Origin: Lachnospiraceae bacterium
Lineage (GTDB): Bacteria > Bacillota > Clostridia > Lachnospirales > Lachnospiraceae
Reading direction: 5' to 3'
Assembly (NCBI GenBank): GCA_017479285.1
Contig: JAFVCL010000008.1
Location: forward strand, 37,240 to 101,239
DNA length: 64,000 nucleotides
The notes beneath the pieces were generated by a model that searched no databases, was not told the origin of the DNA, and was given only the letters and a program-made list of their open reading frames with translations. This document shows, piece by piece, positions 33,754 to 42,907 of the stretch (position 1 is the first letter of the stretch; the number at the start of each line of letters is the position of its first letter). The position numbers and the translations under genes are program-made.

Positions 33754-34314
33754 ATGCTTAGAGCCATAGATTGGAAAAAAGAATTCTCCGATAAGGAGAA
33801 AAAAATATACATCCGTCCGATGACTTATGGGGATGTCCCGGATTTTGTAAGATGGAGAAACTCAGAGGAAGTGAGGAAATTCTACATTTACCGGGGAGTT
33901 TTTACGGTGGAGAGCCAGACCGCATGGATGAAAGCTAACATCGATACGGGCAGGGCAGCTTCAATGATAGTCTGTGAGGAGGAGAATGACAGACCGATAG
34001 GCTGTGTATATCTCCAGAATATCGACAAAACCCATAACAAGGCCGAGTACGGCGTCCTTATCGGAGAGGAGGATGCGCGTGGACACGGTTACGGAGCGAG
34101 AATAGCGGGGCTCATGCTTAAATTTGCTTTTGAGGAATTGAAGCTCCACAGGGTTTATCTCCGTGCGCTGGAGGGAAACGAGAGGGCGATAAAGGGTTAT
34201 GCGGATGCAGGATTTGAAAAAGAAGGTTTTTTGAAGGATGATGTATTTATAGACGGCGAGTACAGGAATGTCATCTGGATGGCCGCAGTGAACAGAAAAA
34301 AACAGGAAAGGTGA
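33754..34314 (+). CDS. GNAT-family N-acetyltransferase (RimJ/RimL type, possibly PseH-like)
   Basis: 186 residues. IYIRPMTYGDVPDFVRWRN opens the GNAT_3 fold; the acetyl-CoA loop lies in IGEEDARGHGYGARIAGLM, and HRVYLRALEGNERAIKGYADAGFEKEG-type sequence (about residues 134-160) closes it. The FVRWRNSEEVRKF start is also seen in sugar N-acetyltransferases such as PseH. With a PseC-type aminotransferase in the window, N-acetylation of a 4-amino sugar is a reasonable guess; ribosomal-protein acetylation is the alternative. It is 12 bases before the thrH-like gene. Confidence 0.85.
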   Translation: MLRAIDWKKEFSDKEKKIYIRPMTYGDVPDFVRWRNSEEVRKFYIYRGVFTVESQTAWMKANIDTGRAASMIVCEEENDRPIGCVYLQNIDKTHNKAEYGVLIGEEDARGHGYGARIAGLMLKFAFEELKLHRVYLRALEGNERAIKGYADAGFEKEGFLKDDVFIDGEYRNVIWMAAVNRKKQER

Positions 34315-34326
34315 AATAAATAAATT

Positions 34327-34926
34327 ATGAATGTAGTATGTTTGGACCTTGAAGGTGTGCTTGTACCTGAGATTTGGATCGCTTTTTCGGAGGCTACGGG
34401 GATTCCGGAGCTTAGGAGGACGACAAGGGATGAGCCCGATTACGATAAGCTTATGAAATATCGTATCGCGATCTTAAAGGAGCACGGACTGGGACTTAAG
34501 GAAATCCAAAAGACCATAGAGACCATTGATCCGATGCCCGGAGCAAAGGAGTTTCTTGATGAACTTCGTGGGATCACCCAGGTGATCATAATAAGCGATA
34601 CTTTTTCACAGTTTGCGACTCCTCTTATGAAGAAGCTGGGCTGGCCGACGATATTTTGTAATGAGCTTGTGGTAGGAGATAACGGGGAGATAACCGGGTA
34701 CAGGATGCGCTGCGAAAAATCAAAGCTTACAACCGTAAAGGCGCTTCAGTCCTGCGGATTTGAGACGATCGCCAGCGGCGACAGCTTCAACGATCTTGCC
34801 ATGATAGAGGCGGGTAAAGCGGGCTTTCTCTTTAGAACCACCGATGCGATAAAGAAGGATCATCCCCAGTATCCCGCGTTTGAGGATTACGACGAGCTGC
34901 TCGCCGCAATCAAGAAGGCACTTTAA
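34327..34926 (+). CDS. thrH: ThrH-type HAD phosphatase (phosphoserine phosphatase/homoserine phosphotransferase)
   Basis: 199 residues, close to ThrH length. HAD motif I has the ThrH form LDLEGVLVPEIW (Asp-x-Glu rather than Asp-x-Asp), motif II IIISDTFSQF, motif III Lys (KLTTVKAL), motif IV ASGDSFNDLAMI. TTRDEPDYDKLMKYR is also ThrH-like. ThrH dephosphorylates phosphoserine and can pass the phosphate to homoserine. In this setting a sugar or other phosphate might be the real substrate, but the sequence match to ThrH is good. The next gene starts 3 bases after its stop. Confidence 0.88.
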   Translation: MNVVCLDLEGVLVPEIWIAFSEATGIPELRRTTRDEPDYDKLMKYRIAILKEHGLGLKEIQKTIETIDPMPGAKEFLDELRGITQVIIISDTFSQFATPLMKKLGWPTIFCNELVVGDNGEITGYRMRCEKSKLTTVKALQSCGFETIASGDSFNDLAMIEAGKAGFLFRTTDAIKKDHPQYPAFEDYDELLAAIKKAL

Positions 34927-34929
34927 TAT

Positions 34930-36702
34930 ATGCGACGTATTTTTAAGAAGTTAAACAGGTTACTTGATAAAAAACAGAAAAAAAGAATGGCGCTTCTTAT
35001 CGTCATAATGACGATAGGAGCGTTTTTGCAAACCCTCGGAGTCAGCATGCTCGTCGAGGTGGTAAATGTGGTCATAGACCCCGATGCGGTCATTGGCGGG
35101 AGAGTTACGGGAAAGATATACGGATTCTTAGGGATAAGCGATTTCAAGGTCTTCTCAATAATCGTGATGTCGGCGCTTGTGCTCATATATGTCATAAAGA
35201 ATGCCTTTCTTTATTTCCAGTATAAGATGACCTATTCCTTCATATACACCAACCAGTTCCGCACATCGGAGAGAATGCTGAGGAATTTTATGAGGCGCAG
35301 GTACGAGTATTTTTTGAGCGCGGATACCGCCGTCATACAAAGAAGCATTACCTCCGATGTGAACAATATGTACGCTCTTATACTGGCACTGCTCACGATG
35401 TTTTCGGATGGCGTAGTGTCAGTTTGTGTCGTTATTTACTGCCTTATAAACAGCGGTGCCCTTACCATAGCGCTCGCAGTGGTTATGATAAGCCTTATGT
35501 TTATTATAAAGAAGGTCTTACAGCCGATAATGCACAAAGCGGGGCGTGACAACCAGGACTATTACAGCCTTCTTTTTAAGTGGATATCCCAGATCGTACT
35601 TGGGATCAAGGAAGTAAAGGTGACCGGACGGGAGACTTATTTTGTCGGAGAGTACAAAAAGGCCGGAAAGGGATATGTCGGAGCGGTTCAAAAATACAGC
35701 CTGTACAACAATGTTCCCAAGCTTCTCATAGAGACCTTCTGCGTGGCGACAATGATGGGATATATAATCGTGCTCCATCTGACGGGTGCGAGCACGGAGA
35801 ATATGCTCTCGGTGCTGGCAACCCTTGCGGCAGCTTCGCTTGTACTTCTTCCCGCGGTAAACAGGATAAATAACCAGATAAACCAGATCGCGTACCTCGA
35901 GCCTTTCTTTATGAATGTCAGCGATAACCTGCAGGACGAGATAGGCGAGGATAAGGTGGATCTCACCTTTGCGGAGGGCGTAAGGGAAAGACTCGAACTT
36001 AAAGAAAAAATAGCATTGAAAGATATTACCTTCGCCTATCCCGGCACGGAGAAAAAGATATTTGACAGAGCAAGTCTGGATATTAAAAGAGGTGAATCCA
36101 TCGGCGTTGTGGGAACAACGGGAGCCGGAAAGAGTACGATCATTGATATTCTTCTCGGACTTCTCGTACCGCAGGAGGGAAGCGTATATGTGGACGGAAC
36201 AGATATAACCCAGAGAGATGCGGAGCCCGGAAGCGAGCGGGAGAGAAATTACCGCAGATTCCTCTTAAACATCGGTTATATCCCCCAGATGATATATATG
36301 CTCGACGATACGATCAGGCGCAATGTCGCTTTCGGAATAAAGGATGAGGACATAGACGAGGAGAGGCTCTGGCAGGTACTTAAGGAAGCCCAGATGGACG
36401 AGTTTATAAAGTCACTTCCGGAGGGGCTTGATACCACGGTCGGAGAAAGAGGAATAAGGCTTTCCGGTGGTCAAAGACAGAGGATAAGCATTGCGAGAGC
36501 TCTCTATCACGACCCCGAGATACTTATTCTGGACGAGGCCACGGCGGCACTTGACGGGGATACCGAGGCCGCGATAATGCACTCTATAAATTATTTTCAG
36601 GGCAAAAAGACTCTTATAATAATCGCACACAGGCTTCAGACTATAGAAAATTGCGATCATGTATACAGAGTCGAGGACGGAAAAATCCTGCAGGAGGGGT
36701 AG
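34930..36702 (+). CDS. ABC transporter with fused permease and ATPase (PglK/MsbA-like lipid-glycan flippase)
   Basis: 590 residues. Six membrane helices (about residues 20-310) are joined to an ATPase with Walker A VGTTGAGKSTI, Q-loop YIPQMIYM, signature IRLSGGQRQRISIARAL, Walker B ILILDEATAALD and switch His IIAHR. The N-terminal FLQTLGVSMLVEVVNVV region and overall size resemble PglK-type flippases of lipid-linked oligosaccharides. Placed among glycan genes, flipping of a polyprenyl-linked unit is the likely role; drug or lipid export is the alternative. Three bases separate it from the thrH-like gene. Confidence 0.85.
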   Translation: MRRIFKKLNRLLDKKQKKRMALLIVIMTIGAFLQTLGVSMLVEVVNVVIDPDAVIGGRVTGKIYGFLGISDFKVFSIIVMSALVLIYVIKNAFLYFQYKMTYSFIYTNQFRTSERMLRNFMRRRYEYFLSADTAVIQRSITSDVNNMYALILALLTMFSDGVVSVCVVIYCLINSGALTIALAVVMISLMFIIKKVLQPIMHKAGRDNQDYYSLLFKWISQIVLGIKEVKVTGRETYFVGEYKKAGKGYVGAVQKYSLYNNVPKLLIETFCVATMMGYIIVLHLTGASTENMLSVLATLAAASLVLLPAVNRINNQINQIAYLEPFFMNVSDNLQDEIGEDKVDLTFAEGVRERLELKEKIALKDITFAYPGTEKKIFDRASLDIKRGESIGVVGTTGAGKSTIIDILLGLLVPQEGSVYVDGTDITQRDAEPGSERERNYRRFLLNIGYIPQMIYMLDDTIRRNVAFGIKDEDIDEERLWQVLKEAQMDEFIKSLPEGLDTTVGERGIRLSGGQRQRISIARALYHDPEILILDEATAALDGDTEAAIMHSINYFQGKKTLIIIAHRLQTIENCDHVYRVEDGKILQEG

Positions 36703-36769
36703 GAAAACGCATTGCGCTCCCGGCAGCTAATAAACCGGTCAGCCGGGAAGGTACAGGAAAACAGGAAAA

Positions 36770-37675
36770 ATGCAGGACAGGGAAGAAAACACAAATGAAA
36801 ACAGGCGGACCGTATTTTCCATAAGATTCTCGATTCCCGGGGTCATTATCACTTTCCTGGCACTTGTAACCTTCGGAATTATTTTTTGGATGTTTTTAAA
36901 GAACGAGAACAGGAGAGATTACCGAGAGGATCAACCGGAGATAATCCTCTCCGGGGACAGTATTTTTGCGTACTATCAGGATGAGAGATCCGTCGCTTCA
37001 AGGCTTTCGGAAATATCAGGAAAAAAGGTTTTTGACGCATCCTTCGGGGGAACATATCTTGCGTATCATGACCGCGATGCGAGGCTTGACGATACCTCGG
37101 ATGCGATGTCGATGGTTGCGCTTACAAGCGCGATAATCAACAACGATTTCAGATACCAGAAAAATGCCCATATAAGCGCAAACGGTACAGAGTATTTCGA
37201 TGAGAGGACAGAGGCGCTTGAGAAGACAGACTTTGGGAAGGCAAAGATCCTGATCGTCGAGTACATGCTGAATGATTACCACAGCGGTATTACGATAGAG
37301 AGCGGCTCAGATATTTATGACGAATACACATACGAAGGAGCGCTCCGGTCTGTTGTAACGCAGCTAAAAAAAGCTTACCCGGACTTAAGGATAATAATTG
37401 CCGGTGCGCCTGTTACATGGTATGAGGTTACGCACGGAATCATTTCATCTTACGAACGCGATTTCGGAGGCGGCAATGCGGAGGATTACCGTGAGGTACA
37501 AAAAGCGGTCGCTGAGGAACTGGAGGTGGAATATATGGACCTCTCGGAGGCTTATGATCTCAGTGTGGCAGATAATATCCCGGTCTATACCGCCGACGGG
37601 ATACACCCGAACGAGGCGGGGGCAGAGGCATTGGCGCGGTATATCTGGGAATATATTTGCGCAGATGCGGACTGA
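36770..37675 (+). CDS. Membrane-anchored SGNH hydrolase-like protein
   Basis: 301 residues, with one membrane helix at about residues 22-45, then an SGNH domain: LSGDSIFAYY (Ser), ASFGGTY (Gly), EYMLNDYH (Asn), DGIHPNEAG (Asp/His). All four blocks are intact. It is a compact relative of the protein at 1665-3119, sharing GDSIFA and the GALR...YPD(L/S)RI spacing. It is probably an extracytoplasmic esterase or acetyl-handling enzyme acting on the surface glycan. It lies between the ABC flippase and a GtrII-type transferase. Confidence 0.85.
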   Translation: MQDREENTNENRRTVFSIRFSIPGVIITFLALVTFGIIFWMFLKNENRRDYREDQPEIILSGDSIFAYYQDERSVASRLSEISGKKVFDASFGGTYLAYHDRDARLDDTSDAMSMVALTSAIINNDFRYQKNAHISANGTEYFDERTEALEKTDFGKAKILIVEYMLNDYHSGITIESGSDIYDEYTYEGALRSVVTQLKKAYPDLRIIIAGAPVTWYEVTHGIISSYERDFGGGNAEDYREVQKAVAEELEVEYMDLSEAYDLSVADNIPVYTADGIHPNEAGAEALARYIWEYICADAD

Positions 37676-37758
37676 TAGCAATCGTATAAGATTAAATAAT
37701 GCTTAAGATTAATTAAGATAACTTGTAATTGGCGGTCAGAATATTAAAATTACAGATA

Positions 37759-39366
37759 ATGACAGATATAAATTCATCCTTAAATAATGCATACAGTAGG
37801 ATACCGAGCCCTGCGAAGGCTGCCTTTGCGGGGGCTTTGTGCTGTGGTCTTTTGACCCATATTATCGCGATGACGGGGGATTTCCCAAACCATGACGGCT
37901 TAGGAAGTCTTTACTTCAACCAGGATATGATTACCTCCGGGAGATGGTTTCTTACCGTGACCTGTGGGATATCAAGCTATTTTGCGCTTCCCTGGCTTAT
38001 CGGGATCCTTGGCATGCTTTATATCGGAATCGCGGCGGCTCTGATAACTGATATTCTTGAGATAAAAAGCCGGGTAAGCGCCCTGCTCACGGGTATGGTT
38101 ATGGCGGCGTTTCCCGTGCTCGCGTCCACCTTTGCGGATGTTTTTACCATGGACGGCTATATGCTGGGGATGCTGATGGCTGTCGCGGCGGTATTTTTTA
38201 CGAAAAGGTACAGATTTGGCTGGATAGGGGGAGCAATCCTTCTTGCGCTGAGTCTCGGAACATATCAGGCATACCTTCCGGTGGCAATCCTTCTTTGCAT
38301 GTACTGCGTTTTTCTCGCCGAGATCAGGGAGGGAAGCGTTAAGGAGAAATTAAAGAATATACTTCGCTTCCTCTATATGGGGGTTGCCGGTGCCGTGCTA
38401 TATTACGGCGTACTTAAGATACTTCTCGCCGTGAGAGGACTTACCCTCGGAAGCTACCAGGGTATGGAGAATGCCGGCAGTGCGGGTCTCGGGGCGATAG
38501 CCGGAATGTACAGGGACTTTATCGCGTTTACGCTAAAGTCGGATGTGATCGCACCGAATGTTTTTGCATGGATAGCTATAGCTGCGCTTGCTCTGTGTGC
38601 CTGCGTTTTATTCGTAAGAGAGGCTGTAACTCAAAAATGGTATAAAAGTATATCTTTTTATCTGACTCTTATACTGTTTGCACTGGTAACTCCCGTTATG
38701 ACCAATATCGTGCTTATAATATCCCCGGATGTCACCTACCATGCGATCATGCGATATCAGTATGTTCTTTTCCCCGTGATCATGATCGCGGTGATCGATC
38801 GTTTTTCCCGGCCGGAAACGCAAAAGACGGGGGATGAGCAGGCATCTGTTAAAAAAGTATCCTCCGGCTTTAACTTAATCGCGGGCTGGGTTCTCGGAAC
38901 AGCGGGAGCGGTGCTTGTATTCTGCTACGCCGTTACAGACAATATCGGCTACTCGAACCTTCAAAAGAAATATGAGAGGACTTACGCATACTGCGTCCGG
39001 CTTCTTGACCGTATAGAACAGACTCCCGGATATTACAGGGGGATTCCGGTGGCGATGATCGGGGTTGTAAGTGACGAGCAGTATCCGAAGGCGGATCTCA
39101 CCGGGGGAGTGACTGACAATCTTATCGGGCTTTCCGGGGATTATCTGCTTTACAAAAATGTGGACTATGAGCTGTTTATAAAAAATTACCTCGGAGCCGA
39201 GCTCAATATGATAACCGGTGATGAGATAATAGATATCTACAACAGCAAGGAATATATCGAAATGGACAGTTTTCCCGCTGAGAACAGCGTAAAGCTTGTA
39301 AACGGGAAGATATATGTTAAGACAGAGAATGTGGACTACGGGCTGAGAGACCAGCTTTCGAAGTAG
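37759..39366 (+). CDS. GtrII-type membrane glucosyltransferase
   Basis: 535 residues from ATG 37759; an in-frame TTG 10 codons upstream at 37729 is possible, and neither has a strong ribosome site. It is polytopic, with the early loop NHDGLGSLYFNQDMITSGRWF that carries the Asp of GtrII-family glucosyltransferases and LSLGTYQAYLPVAILL in a central helix. The C-terminal 110 residues or so are extracytoplasmic. Such enzymes take a sugar from undecaprenyl phosphate and add it to a surface glycan as a side branch. The GtrB-like gene 75 bases downstream would provide the lipid-linked sugar. Confidence 0.82.
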   Translation: MTDINSSLNNAYSRIPSPAKAAFAGALCCGLLTHIIAMTGDFPNHDGLGSLYFNQDMITSGRWFLTVTCGISSYFALPWLIGILGMLYIGIAAALITDILEIKSRVSALLTGMVMAAFPVLASTFADVFTMDGYMLGMLMAVAAVFFTKRYRFGWIGGAILLALSLGTYQAYLPVAILLCMYCVFLAEIREGSVKEKLKNILRFLYMGVAGAVLYYGVLKILLAVRGLTLGSYQGMENAGSAGLGAIAGMYRDFIAFTLKSDVIAPNVFAWIAIAALALCACVLFVREAVTQKWYKSISFYLTLILFALVTPVMTNIVLIISPDVTYHAIMRYQYVLFPVIMIAVIDRFSRPETQKTGDEQASVKKVSSGFNLIAGWVLGTAGAVLVFCYAVTDNIGYSNLQKKYERTYAYCVRLLDRIEQTPGYYRGIPVAMIGVVSDEQYPKADLTGGVTDNLIGLSGDYLLYKNVDYELFIKNYLGAELNMITGDEIIDIYNSKEYIEMDSFPAENSVKLVNGKIYVKTENVDYGLRDQLSK

Positions 39367-39440
39367 GGACGGGAAACAGAGACCCGATTAAAAAGCGCAG
39401 TAAAAACAGTACGGAAATAAGCCGAAGCAAGGAGCGAGAT

Positions 39441-40373
39441 ATGCCGCAGTTATCCGTTGTGCTGCCCTCGTACAACGAGGAGCAGAACATTAAAAATACA
39501 TACGGGGTGCTTACAGAACTGTTCGAAAGGGAACAGATTTCCTTTGAACTGGTATTCGTAAGCGACGGCTCCTCGGACGGGACCTACAGAGAGATATGCG
39601 AGCTGGCCGGGAGCGATGAGAGAGTCGTTGGGGCAGAGTTTTCGAGAAACTTCGGAAAGGAAGCCGCCATATTTGCGGGACTTGATATGAGCAGGGGAGA
39701 CGCGGTTGTTGTTATGGACTGCGATCTTCAGCACCCTCCGGAAACGATACTTCTGATGCTGGAAAAATGGAAAGAGGGGGCTGAGGTGGTTGAGGGAATA
39801 AAGTCGAAGCGGGGCAAGGAAAGCCCGCTCCACACCTTCTCAACGAACATCTTTTACAGCCTTATGACCGCATTCATAAAGATGGATATGAAGGCCACAT
39901 CGGATTTTAAGCTGCTGGATCGTAAGGTGGTAAACGCGCTTCTTGAACTTCCGGAGAAGGATACTTTCTTCAGGGCGCTCAGCTTCTGGGTCGGCTTTAA
40001 GACCGAGAAGGTTTATTACGAGGTCCGGGAGAGGCAGTACGGAAAGAGCAAGTGGTCCACCGGAAGTCTTATCCGTTATGCGGTAAGCAATGTGACGAGC
40101 TTTACAACGCTGCCTCTTAAATTTGTGAGCATTATCGGAGGAGTTTTTGTCATCCTCGCCATCGGTCTCGGAATCCAGACTCTCGTGAGATTCATAATGG
40201 GCAACGCCGCCTCCGGCTTTACGACGGTAATACTTTTAATGCTGATAATCGGAGGCTTGATCCTTATAAGCCTCGGAATAATCGGAAACTACCTTGCGAG
40301 GGTTTATGAAGAGGTAAAGGGAAGACCGAGATATATCATAAGCAAGACTACAAGCGAAAAGGAGAAGTTATGA
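39441..40373 (+). CDS. GtrB-like undecaprenyl-phosphate glycosyltransferase
   Basis: 310 residues. GT2 motifs VVLPSYNEEQNIKNTY, VSDGSSDGT, VVMDCDLQHPPET (metal site), then FSRNFGKEAAIFAG and KSKWSTGSLIRY. Two C-terminal membrane helices (about residues 228-285) end in YLARVYEEVKGRPRYII, the standard GtrB/DPM1 layout. It charges undecaprenyl phosphate with a hexose, most simply for the GtrII-type enzyme before it. It overlaps the aminotransferase gene that follows by four bases (ATGA). Confidence 0.92.
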   Translation: MPQLSVVLPSYNEEQNIKNTYGVLTELFEREQISFELVFVSDGSSDGTYREICELAGSDERVVGAEFSRNFGKEAAIFAGLDMSRGDAVVVMDCDLQHPPETILLMLEKWKEGAEVVEGIKSKRGKESPLHTFSTNIFYSLMTAFIKMDMKATSDFKLLDRKVVNALLELPEKDTFFRALSFWVGFKTEKVYYEVRERQYGKSKWSTGSLIRYAVSNVTSFTTLPLKFVSIIGGVFVILAIGLGIQTLVRFIMGNAASGFTTVILLMLIIGGLILISLGIIGNYLARVYEEVKGRPRYIISKTTSEKEKL

Positions 40374-41500
40374 TCAATTTTAATGTACCCCCCTATATTG
40401 ACACAGCGATGGATTATATAAAGGAGTGCGTGGAAAACCAGAAGATATGCGGCGACGGGGCATATACAAAAAAGTGCAATGAATGGATAGAAAAAAGGAC
40501 CGGTACGAAAAAGGCACTCCTTACGACCTCCTGCACCCATGCCACCGAGCTTGCGGCTCTTCTTTGCGGCATAAAGCCTGGGGATGAGGTAATCATGCCC
40601 TCCTTTACCTTTGTGTCCACTGCCGATGCGTTTGTGCTTCGCGGCGCGGTTCCGGTGTTCGTTGATATCCGCCCGGACACCATGAATATTGATGAGAAGA
40701 AGATAGAAAGAGCGATAACGCCAAAGACAAAGGCAATCGTTCCGGTTCACTACGCCGGAGTAGCCTGCGAGATGGACACGATCATGGATATCGCAAATCG
40801 CCACGGACTCTATGTTGTGGAGGATGCCGCCAAGGGTGTTATGAGCTTTTACAAGGGAAAGGCTCTGGGAACCATCGGAAATTTCGGCGCCTACAGCTTC
40901 CATGAGACGAAAAACTACAGCTCCGGTGAGGGCGGTGCGCTACTTATAAGGGACGAGAAGGATATCGAGGATGCCGAGATAATCCGTGAGAAGGGAACCA
41001 ACAGAAGTAAATTCTACAGAGGCCAGATAGACAAGTATACCTGGGTGGATCACGGTTCATCCTATCTTCCCAGCGATATGAACGCCGCATACCTCTATTC
41101 ACAGCTTGAGGTTGCCGATGAGATAAACGATAAGAGACTTTCTCTCTGGAACAGATATTACGAGAGATTGTCCGACCTTAAGGAGAGGGGAAAGCTTGAA
41201 CTTCCCACTATTCCGGAGGGCTGCGTTCACAACGCCCATATGTTTTATGTAAAGGCGAGGGATCTTGAGGAAAGGACAGCATTTATAAGCTTCCTTAAGG
41301 AAAACGGGATCATGTCCGTATTCCATTATATTCCTCTTCACACCGCACCTGCGGGATTAAAGTTCGGTCGTTTTGACGGCGAGGACGAGTACACGACAAA
41401 GGAGAGCGAGAGGCTTGCGAGACTTCCGATGTATTACAGGCTTGAACTCTCACAGGTTGATCATATCTGCGATAAGATACACGAGTTTTACGGCGCGTAG
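40370..41500 (+). CDS. rffA: dTDP-4-amino-4,6-dideoxygalactose transaminase (WecE/RffA-like)
   Basis: 376 residues, PLP enzyme. Signature blocks match WecE/RffA closely: MINFNVPPYI start, TTSCTHATELAALLCGI, MPSFTFVSTADAFVLRGA, VVEDAAKGVMSFYKGKALG, and the PLP Lys K181 in SFHETKNYSSGEGGAL. It turns dTDP-4-keto-6-deoxyglucose into dTDP-4-amino-4,6-dideoxygalactose, a precursor of Fuc4N/Fuc4NAc. The rmlA/rmlB genes that would make the substrate are outside the window. It is translationally coupled to the GtrB-like gene. Confidence 0.92.
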   Translation: MINFNVPPYIDTAMDYIKECVENQKICGDGAYTKKCNEWIEKRTGTKKALLTTSCTHATELAALLCGIKPGDEVIMPSFTFVSTADAFVLRGAVPVFVDIRPDTMNIDEKKIERAITPKTKAIVPVHYAGVACEMDTIMDIANRHGLYVVEDAAKGVMSFYKGKALGTIGNFGAYSFHETKNYSSGEGGALLIRDEKDIEDAEIIREKGTNRSKFYRGQIDKYTWVDHGSSYLPSDMNAAYLYSQLEVADEINDKRLSLWNRYYERLSDLKERGKLELPTIPEGCVHNAHMFYVKARDLEERTAFISFLKENGIMSVFHYIPLHTAPAGLKFGRFDGEDEYTTKESERLARLPMYYRLELSQVDHICDKIHEFYGA

Positions 41501-41512
41501 GGGCTTACCTAT

Positions 41513-42907
41513 ATGAACAAACGGACCGGTTTTGTGTCTGTGTTTTTAAGCAGGCTGATAATAATAGGATTCATAGCCCAGATAGTGATGGGAATTATAT
41601 GGGGCGCAAAAAATATCGGGTATCTGCAGCTTTTTGGTGAGAGCGCGGATCTTGTAGCGGTATCCGGAACAATGAGGTGCAATGTCTACACCGGGGTTAT
41701 CTATCCTGCGGTGCTTTTAATGGTCAGAGCGGTATGTATGGCATTTGGGCTGCCGTGGTATACACTTATGTATCTGCTGCAGCTCGCCCTTGCTTTGACA
41801 AGCGGCTGTGTTTTCTTAAGAGCCTACGGAAAAAACAGATACGGCAGGGCGAAGTATTTTTTTGGAAGCCTTGTTCTTACCACATTCCCGTTTATGCTCC
41901 AGATTCATCTGGCGATTCTTACCGAATCTCTGGCTCTCAGTTTTTTTATTCTTGAGATGGCTTATGTGCGAAAAGCCTGGGGGAGCACAACTCTCGCGGA
42001 TGCAAGAGGATTCAGCCTCGCACTGGGGAGAATCTGCCTGTTCTGGTTTTTGACTGCGCTTACACAGTGGGATTTCATCATTATAGGAGCGGTGCCGGTC
42101 ATTATCCTGTTCATAAGGGCGCTTGTTGTCCTTTCGAGAACAGACAGAAAAGGGATCGGTTTTCCCTTTTTGATACTGGCATGCTTTCTGGTTTTTATTA
42201 TCGGGACATACACCTTTATCGAGAATCCATATGCACCCTCGACTCCAACAAAGAGCCTTGAGGTGAGTCTCTTTGACAGGACGGCATGGGATGCCGCTGC
42301 GGGAAACGGAAATGTACGGTACGAGATCTGGAATATCGTTGGCGATGAGCTTACAGAGGAATACACTGCTCACAGGGGGACGATGAAAACGCTGGTGGAG
42401 CCGAGGATCGAGGCTTCACTCGGGAAAAAAGGGGCGAGAGATTTTTTCCTGAGGATGGCAAAAGAGGTCTGGAGCACAAGAAAATCCACGGTTATACATG
42501 ATGCGGCAATAGACCTTGCGGGATATATTATCCCTCCCGTTGTTACGAGAAGTCTTTTTGAAAAGAGAGCATTTCTTTCCTATACCGGGAGAAATTATGA
42601 TGTGATGAAACGCGTCAGCCCGCAATTTACAAAAGTATATATGGATTATTCGCTTTTTTGGTTCGAGGCTGCGCTTATGATCGCCGGGGTGCTCTATATG
42701 CTTTGGATCTTTAAGGGGATAAGGGAGAAGAAAAAGCCCGGCCCCGGGGTATATATCATTGCGGTAACGATTCTTACGGGAATCCTGATCGCAGTTAGAA
42801 ACACATTTTTGGGATACGGAATGTACGATTACAAGATAGCGGGATTTTCCACCGCATTGTGGATAACGCTCATCCTGTTTTCAACCGACGGAGCGGAAGC
42901 AAAATGA
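41513..42907 (+). CDS. Polytopic membrane protein, probable GT-C-type glycosyltransferase
   Basis: 464 residues, roughly ten helices with one soluble outer loop at about residues 245-360. The placement of acidic and Arg residues in the first loop (LFGESADLVAVSGTMR) and HLAILTESLALSFFILEMA in a mid helix resemble GT-C and GT39-like enzymes. No family is recognised with certainty. It lies directly behind the WecE-like gene and overlaps the next membrane-protein gene by four bases (ATGA), so these probably form one unit for glycan decoration. Confidence 0.6.
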   Translation: MNKRTGFVSVFLSRLIIIGFIAQIVMGIIWGAKNIGYLQLFGESADLVAVSGTMRCNVYTGVIYPAVLLMVRAVCMAFGLPWYTLMYLLQLALALTSGCVFLRAYGKNRYGRAKYFFGSLVLTTFPFMLQIHLAILTESLALSFFILEMAYVRKAWGSTTLADARGFSLALGRICLFWFLTALTQWDFIIIGAVPVIILFIRALVVLSRTDRKGIGFPFLILACFLVFIIGTYTFIENPYAPSTPTKSLEVSLFDRTAWDAAAGNGNVRYEIWNIVGDELTEEYTAHRGTMKTLVEPRIEASLGKKGARDFFLRMAKEVWSTRKSTVIHDAAIDLAGYIIPPVVTRSLFEKRAFLSYTGRNYDVMKRVSPQFTKVYMDYSLFWFEAALMIAGVLYMLWIFKGIREKKKPGPGVYIIAVTILTGILIAVRNTFLGYGMYDYKIAGFSTALWITLILFSTDGAEAK

